From Sphingobacteriales bacterium 16-39-50 (lineage in GTDB: Bacteria; Bacteroidota; Bacteroidia; Sphingobacteriales; Sphingobacteriaceae): 64,000 nt of DNA. How positions within the stretch are numbered: position 1 is the stretch's first letter; each line of letters begins with the position of its first letter. A program made the translations under genes and the position numbers. Of this stretch, positions 59,869 through 64,000 are shown one piece after another. Below the pieces are notes generated by a model. It did no database searches and was not told the DNA's origin. It saw only the letters and a program-made list of their open reading frames with translations. The stretch is from the NCBI GenBank assembly GCA_002257025.1, contig NCHA01000005.1:62001-126000 (forward strand), written 5' to 3'.

Positions 59869-61908
59869 ATGGAAGAAACGAAAGAACAGCAATCGCTGCA
59901 CCGCTTCCTGCAATTTGGCATTTATCTTTCTGTAGTCTTTGATGTGTTACTATTTGTCTATGCTCGCAAAATAACCGGCACAGCAATAAGCGAGCATTAT
60001 GGTCTTTCTCATTTTTTAGAGAGAATGGCCAAAATAATAATCTATAAGGATCCTTTAAACAGCAAGCTATTTACCTTGGTCCTGATTTGCCTGGTTTCTG
60101 TTGGAACACTCAGTCGGAAGAAAAAAGACCTGAACCCTAAAAATGCCATTGTTTACCCATTGGCAGCAGGCCTGCTGATTTTTATTGGTGGACTTTGGTT
60201 CTATGAAAAGACAGGAGAAATCGTCTTTCCTCATACCAACTGGTATGATATCGGGTACATAACTTCTGCTTTTGGGGGTGCTATCCTGGTACATATTGCA
60301 ATGGATAATGTATCTAAGATCATAAGTTCCAATTTAGGCAAGGATAAGTGGAATGTCGAAGGCGAATCCTTTATGCAGGCCACTAAGCCAAAAGTCACTC
60401 CGTATGCCGTTAATATCCCAACATTATTCTATTACAAGAAGAAAGTCCGTAAAGGGTACATCGTACTGGAGAACGTATTTCGGGGAACATTGCTTTGCGG
60501 AGTCCCCGGCAGTGGTAAAAGCTTTGGAGTAGTAATGCCTGTGATCAGGCAATTTCTGGCCAATGGCTTCACCTTATGTTTATACGACTTCAAATTTCCA
60601 GATCTTGGTAAAGTTGCTTATTATCATTATTTACTGGCTAAACAAAACGGGAAATGCAAGAACTATGAATTCCATGTAGTCAACCTTAGTGAACCAGAGA
60701 AAAGCAGGCGTCTGAATCCCTGGAGGGCAGCCTACTTATCTACCCTGGCTGATGCGTCTGAAACCGCTGAAGGTCTGGTCGAGGCGATGAAAAAAGGTGA
60801 TAAATCAGGAGGCAGTGATCAGTTTTTTACCCAGTCAGCCATCAACTTCCTTGCCTCATGCATTTACTTTTTCAGTAAGTATAATGGAGGGCAATACTCA
60901 AGTTTTCCTCATGTACTGGCCTTCCTTAATCTCTCTTATGAGGACATATTCAGTACCTTGTTTAGCAATAAGGAACTTGCTTCATTGCTATCTCCTTTTA
61001 TGACGGCCTATAAAGCTCGTGCTTTTGATCAGCTGGAAGGCCAGGTTGGAACACTTAAGATCTTTATTAGCCGTCTGGCCACTAAAGAAACTTTTTGGGT
61101 CTTTTCCGGTGATGACTTCGATCTGAAGATCAGCGATCCGGCACATCCTGCTGTTTTGGTACTGGCAAATGATCCAAATACACAAAGTATCAACTCGGCG
61201 TGTTACTCGGTTATTCTTAACCGGATTACCCGGCTGGTCAATTCCAGAGGTAATATTCCTGTAGGTTTGGTAATAGATGAGGCACCCACTTTGTACTGCC
61301 ATAAAATCGAAAATCTAATTGCCCAGGCCAGATCGAATTTGACCGCTGTCCTTTTGGGACTTCAGGAATTGCCTCAGCTAAAGCAGCAATATGGAAAGGA
61401 AACGGCCGCAACCATAACCGCTGTAGTTGGTAATGTACTTTCAGGGTCGGTACGAAATAAAGAAACACTGGAATGGTTGGAGCGGCTGTTTGGCAAGGTT
61501 AAGCAGGTAGGCGAAAGCCTCTCTATTGACAGGACTAAAACATCTGTATCCCTGAGCGAAAAACTCGAGCCTCTGATTCCTGCCGGAAAGATCGCCTCTT
61601 TAAAAGCAGGAGAAATGGTTGGCATTCTTGCTGCCGATGCGGTAGAAAAGTTTACCGGACAATACGAAACCTCCGCCGTTAACTGCCGGATCAATCTGGA
61701 TTTAAAAGCGATCAAAAAAGAAGAGCAGGCTTATCGAGAGCTCCCTGTTTACTATGATTTTAAAGGCCGGAAAGAAGAAGTACTGCTGCAAAATTTCAAT
61801 AAGATAAATAGCGAAATACAGGAGATGGTCAGGCAGTTTAAACCTATGGCAGCACCTCAGCCTGCCCCAACATCAAAAGGATCTATGAAGCCAGGCTTCA
61901 AAAAATAA
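59869..61908 (+). CDS. TraG/VirD4-type coupling protein (T4CP)
   Basis: A 679-residue coupling ATPase. Three or so N-terminal helices (to about 150) precede Walker A GVPGSGKSFGVV (near 213-223) and Walker B VGLVIDEAPTLY (near 465). It brings the relaxase-DNA complex to the channel. The gene starts beyond the antisense mercury cassette, on the same strand as the tra genes. Confidence 0.88.
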   Translation: MEETKEQQSLHRFLQFGIYLSVVFDVLLFVYARKITGTAISEHYGLSHFLERMAKIIIYKDPLNSKLFTLVLICLVSVGTLSRKKKDLNPKNAIVYPLAAGLLIFIGGLWFYEKTGEIVFPHTNWYDIGYITSAFGGAILVHIAMDNVSKIISSNLGKDKWNVEGESFMQATKPKVTPYAVNIPTLFYYKKKVRKGYIVLENVFRGTLLCGVPGSGKSFGVVMPVIRQFLANGFTLCLYDFKFPDLGKVAYYHYLLAKQNGKCKNYEFHVVNLSEPEKSRRLNPWRAAYLSTLADASETAEGLVEAMKKGDKSGGSDQFFTQSAINFLASCIYFFSKYNGGQYSSFPHVLAFLNLSYEDIFSTLFSNKELASLLSPFMTAYKARAFDQLEGQVGTLKIFISRLATKETFWVFSGDDFDLKISDPAHPAVLVLANDPNTQSINSACYSVILNRITRLVNSRGNIPVGLVIDEAPTLYCHKIENLIAQARSNLTAVLLGLQELPQLKQQYGKETAATITAVVGNVLSGSVRNKETLEWLERLFGKVKQVGESLSIDRTKTSVSLSEKLEPLIPAGKIASLKAGEMVGILAADAVEKFTGQYETSAVNCRINLDLKAIKKEEQAYRELPVYYDFKGRKEEVLLQNFNKINSEIQEMVRQFKPMAAPQPAPTSKGSMKPGFKK

Positions 61909-62008
61909 GTCTTTGCCGGCTTAAGATCCCCCACTCATTTTTCACTTAAAAATTAAATTTATGGAAGAACGGCGAAGCCCTCCTTCCAACCTTAAAAAAC
62001 AAATTATC

Positions 62009-62437
62009 ATGGAAGAATTAATTGGTACTGTAGTTCTGGTTCACCCGGAACTTATGAATGATCCTGTGAACCGTCAGGGTCAGGTTGGCATTGTTGCCAC
62101 AGCAGATCTTGGACAAGATGAAGTATTTGTGGGTTTTGGCAAAGGGCCATTAGGTCTGTACTCGGTAGATGCATTGCTTGCATTAAAACCACACAATGAA
62201 ATCTATAAAGACCTGCTCACCCACGTTCAGGAACTGGATCCGCAGGATTTTAAAGCCATGTTGCGCATCAGTATGCTCCTGGAAGCTGGTTCACCCAAAC
62301 AGATTAAAGATGCAATGGAACTAGCTATGACCAGCTACCAGACTTTATCTCACTGCACAATACCCTTACAAGATAAACTGAATCCAGTCAGGGAACAAAA
62401 CCAGATTGAAGAGCGGGACTATGCCCACACTCGTTAA
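62009..62437 (+). CDS. Uncharacterised element protein, tandem paralog A
   Basis: A 142-residue protein from ATG 62009 (MEELIGTVVLVHPELM). The start is chosen because the paralog at 62486 begins MDELVDKEVMVHPNLT at the same place. The N-terminal 65 residues look like an SH3-like barrel (RQGQVGIVATADLGQDEVFV), ending GLYSVDALLALKP; the rest is helical. No function is known. It follows the coupling-protein gene. Confidence 0.6.
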   Translation: MEELIGTVVLVHPELMNDPVNRQGQVGIVATADLGQDEVFVGFGKGPLGLYSVDALLALKPHNEIYKDLLTHVQELDPQDFKAMLRISMLLEAGSPKQIKDAMELAMTSYQTLSHCTIPLQDKLNPVREQNQIEERDYAHTR

Positions 62438-62485
62438 CTGGCTTCAATTATTAAAACTAATGAAAGACTAAAAAAATAAATTGTT

Positions 62486-62914
62486 ATGGATGAATTGGTA
62501 GATAAAGAGGTTATGGTACATCCCAACCTGACCCAGGATCCTGCTACCAGGCAGGGTCAAACGGGAACGATTACAAATGTCGTGCACGAGAATGATGAGG
62601 TATTTGTGCGTTTTGGCGATAATAGTATAGGCCTATACAGCTCTGATGCGCTACTCTTATTAAAGCCAGCATCTTTAATACTGGAAAGCCTTCGCTCCGC
62701 TATTTATGGAATAGATTATCTGGATAGTAAGGATATCGTGGGAATTCTTGACGTCTATGCACTGCAAGCTTCAGGTCAGATAAAAGAAGCATTGGAACTT
62801 GCTATCAGTAATGAAACTGTGCGTATCGCTTCCATAGTATTCGTAGATGACTGGATCGACCGTGGCTATTCAGATCAACAAGACCGTGGTCAAAGTCCAA
62901 ATATAAGCCGATGA
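62486..62914 (+). CDS. Uncharacterised element protein, tandem paralog B
   Basis: A 142-residue protein, same length as its neighbour and clearly related: HPNLTQDPATRQGQTGTITN, then DEVFVRFGDNSIGLYSSDAL and LLLLKP. The C-terminal tails differ. It ends in an ATGA overlap with the M23 peptidase gene. A role in transfer or establishment is inferred from position. Confidence 0.6.
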   Translation: MDELVDKEVMVHPNLTQDPATRQGQTGTITNVVHENDEVFVRFGDNSIGLYSSDALLLLKPASLILESLRSAIYGIDYLDSKDIVGILDVYALQASGQIKEALELAISNETVRIASIVFVDDWIDRGYSDQQDRGQSPNISR

Positions 62915-63447
62915 ATTGGAACGCTGGGGGTAAAGGCGTTATCAACTGCATTACTTTTCTGCTTCTTTTGTTACCAGTAGAAATTATCGCCCAGGATATT
63001 CACCGGCCAAGCGTTCCTGGAGTCAATATCAGTCTGCCCTTAGCACATTTGATCGTCACTTCATCCTTTGGATGGCGTATTCATCCAATACTTGGCAAAC
63101 CAGATTTTCACCGTGCAGTGGATCTCGCCGCCAGCAATGACCCCGTTTATAGTATCATGGATGGTATCGTTTGTGAAACAGGCAAGCATCGCATTCTGGG
63201 TAACTATGTGAGAATAGATCACGGGAATATTCAAAGCCTCTACGGGCATCTTTCTCAGGTGCTTGTCCAAGCTGTCCAGACGGTTTTGGCTGGTCAGCCG
63301 ATTGGTATCACCGGATCCACAGGACGAGCGACCGGGGAACATTTGCATTTCAGTATCGTGTTCGGTGATAAGTATATACATCCGTTGCTTTTTCTCAAAG
63401 GAGCAATGGAGCAACAGGTATCCAGCCCACCATTCACTAAAAACTAA
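62911..63447 (+). CDS. M23-family peptidoglycan endopeptidase
   Basis: A 178-residue exported hydrolase with signal peptide (LLLLLPVEIIAQ). The zinc site is visible as FHRAVDLA (His, Asp) and EHLHFSI (HxH), with RIDHGNIQSLYGHLS and GSTGRATG between. Such enzymes open the cell wall locally so the mating channel can be built. It overlaps the paralog B gene (ATGA). Confidence 0.87.
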   Translation: MNWNAGGKGVINCITFLLLLLPVEIIAQDIHRPSVPGVNISLPLAHLIVTSSFGWRIHPILGKPDFHRAVDLAASNDPVYSIMDGIVCETGKHRILGNYVRIDHGNIQSLYGHLSQVLVQAVQTVLAGQPIGITGSTGRATGEHLHFSIVFGDKYIHPLLFLKGAMEQQVSSPPFTKN

Positions 63448-63452
63448 GACTT

Positions 63453-63614
63453 ATGAAACCACATTTAAAGAAAGCCCAGCAATCACTTGAGAATAAACTC
63501 AATCAATTGCTAGAGGGTGAAGCTATCAGTTTAACCCCGAAAGAAGCAGCTATTTATGGCGCAGATCAATCTGATTTTTTGCCCGCAGAAGAGGAGGTAG
63601 ATGATGGCCGGTGA
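63453..63614 (+). CDS. Small acidic helical protein (53 residues)
   Basis: ATG 63453 to TGA 63614 encodes MKPHLKKAQQSLENKLNQLL and an acidic tail (DFLPAEEEVDD). One helix is likely. It overlaps the ArdC start by 14 nt and follows the M23 gene by 5 nt, so it is a real operon member. Function unknown. Confidence 0.55.
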   Translation: MKPHLKKAQQSLENKLNQLLEGEAISLTPKEAAIYGADQSDFLPAEEEVDDGR

Positions 63615-64000
63615 AAAAGCAAAAGCCCTGCATATTCAAGTCGCCGAAAAATTGATCGAACAGCTTAAAGCAGGAACCGCTCCATGGCAAAAACCCTGGA
63701 GCAGCGAGAATCTGCCAGCTTTTGAATTGCCTTATAATGTCCAGAGCGGTAATCGTTACAAAGGCATCAATACATTAATGCTTTTGCTTGCAGAGAGAGA
63801 AGACCCCCGATGGATGACTTTTAAGCAGGCTGCAGCCAGTGACTGGCAAGTTAAAAAAGGCGAAAAAGGTACCATGATCCAATTTGTTAAAACGACGGAT
63901 CAACAGACCAAACGAGACGAAAAAGGGAAACCGGTTTTGAATGAACTGGGGCAGCCCGTAAAAATAAATTTAAAACTCGATAAACCGATTATTACTTCGG
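63601..64000 (+). CDS. ArdC-type antirestriction protein (partial, runs off window)
   Basis: The first 133 codons from ATG 63601 (MMAGEKAKALHIQ), after a GAGGAGG ribosome site. WQKPWSS (near 29-35) and GNRYKGINTLMLL (near 50-62) are in the ArdC/DUF1738 N-terminal domain, which binds single-stranded DNA. The zinc-peptidase half lies beyond the window. ArdC proteins protect incoming DNA from restriction. Confidence 0.8.
   Translation, partial: MMAGEKAKALHIQVAEKLIEQLKAGTAPWQKPWSSENLPAFELPYNVQSGNRYKGINTLMLLLAEREDPRWMTFKQAAASDWQVKKGEKGTMIQFVKTTDQQTKRDEKGKPVLNELGQPVKINLKLDKPIITS

Noticed and set aside
63061-63414. Minus-strand frame over the M23 peptidase
   Set aside because: Shadow ORF; the plus-strand gene has a signal peptide and the complete zinc site.

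Overview
The window looks like a large accessory region of a Bacteroidota chromosome or plasmid, most likely a Sphingobacteriales member (Pedobacter, Mucilaginibacter or Sphingobacterium type). The evidence is promoter boxes of the TAnnTTTG type, RND pumps with the outer-membrane TolC/CzcC part fused to the CzcA subunit, an RteC regulator, and a Bacteroidota tra operon (DUF4134/DUF4133, TraG, TraJ, TraK, TraM, TraN). I see no rRNA, tRNA, CRISPR array or transposase. The genus is an inference.

Layout. 1-4400: a di-heme oxidoreductase / Rieske / porin operon transcribed away from a DtxR-family regulator, with a perfect inverted-repeat operator between them, plus a small His/Cys-rich exported protein. 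4400-16950: Fur regulator, P1B-2 ATPase and a tiny membrane protein on the minus strand; divergently, a DUF6660 protein, a CzcA-CzcC fusion, CzcB, a P1B-4 ATPase (SPC and HEGST signatures) and four small companion genes. 17000-31050: a minus-strand metal block with a HupE/UreJ protein and its anchor protein, a ferritin-like/VIT1 fusion, a CopA-CopB fusion multicopper oxidase, a DUF2231-like protein, an AlbA_2 protein, a broken MFS gene and a second CzcB / CzcA-CzcC pump. 31050-34000: a decayed tandem duplicate of that pump's 5' end, a TlpA-like thioredoxin and orphan small genes.

34000-39200: a persulfide/sulfide operon (ArsR-rhodanese regulator, truncated sulfide:quinone reductase, truncated cytochrome c, OsmC remnant, DsrE, rhodanese-MBL fusion, nucleoside phosphorylase, MFS) that has suffered internal deletions. 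39430-39545 is a 113-bp nested palindrome. 39590-43040 holds a RadC-like protein, a GNAT enzyme, a membrane-bound LuxR regulator and RteC.

43060-64000 is the conjugation module of an integrative conjugative element: a hairpin-rich noncoding stretch ending in an intrinsic terminator, a toprim protein, an AT-rich repeat region, a candidate oriT, MobC, relaxase, ParA and a tra operon running to the coupling protein. An ArsR-merTP mercury cassette sits in the opposite orientation between traN and the coupling-protein gene. The right end holds two tandem 142-residue paralogs, an M23 peptidase and the start of an ArdC-type antirestriction gene that runs off the window.

Together the genes form metal and sulfide detoxification cargo (efflux across both membranes, periplasmic oxidation, thiol chemistry) next to the machinery that would transfer it. 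No integrase or attachment site lies in the window, so the element's ends are not defined here.
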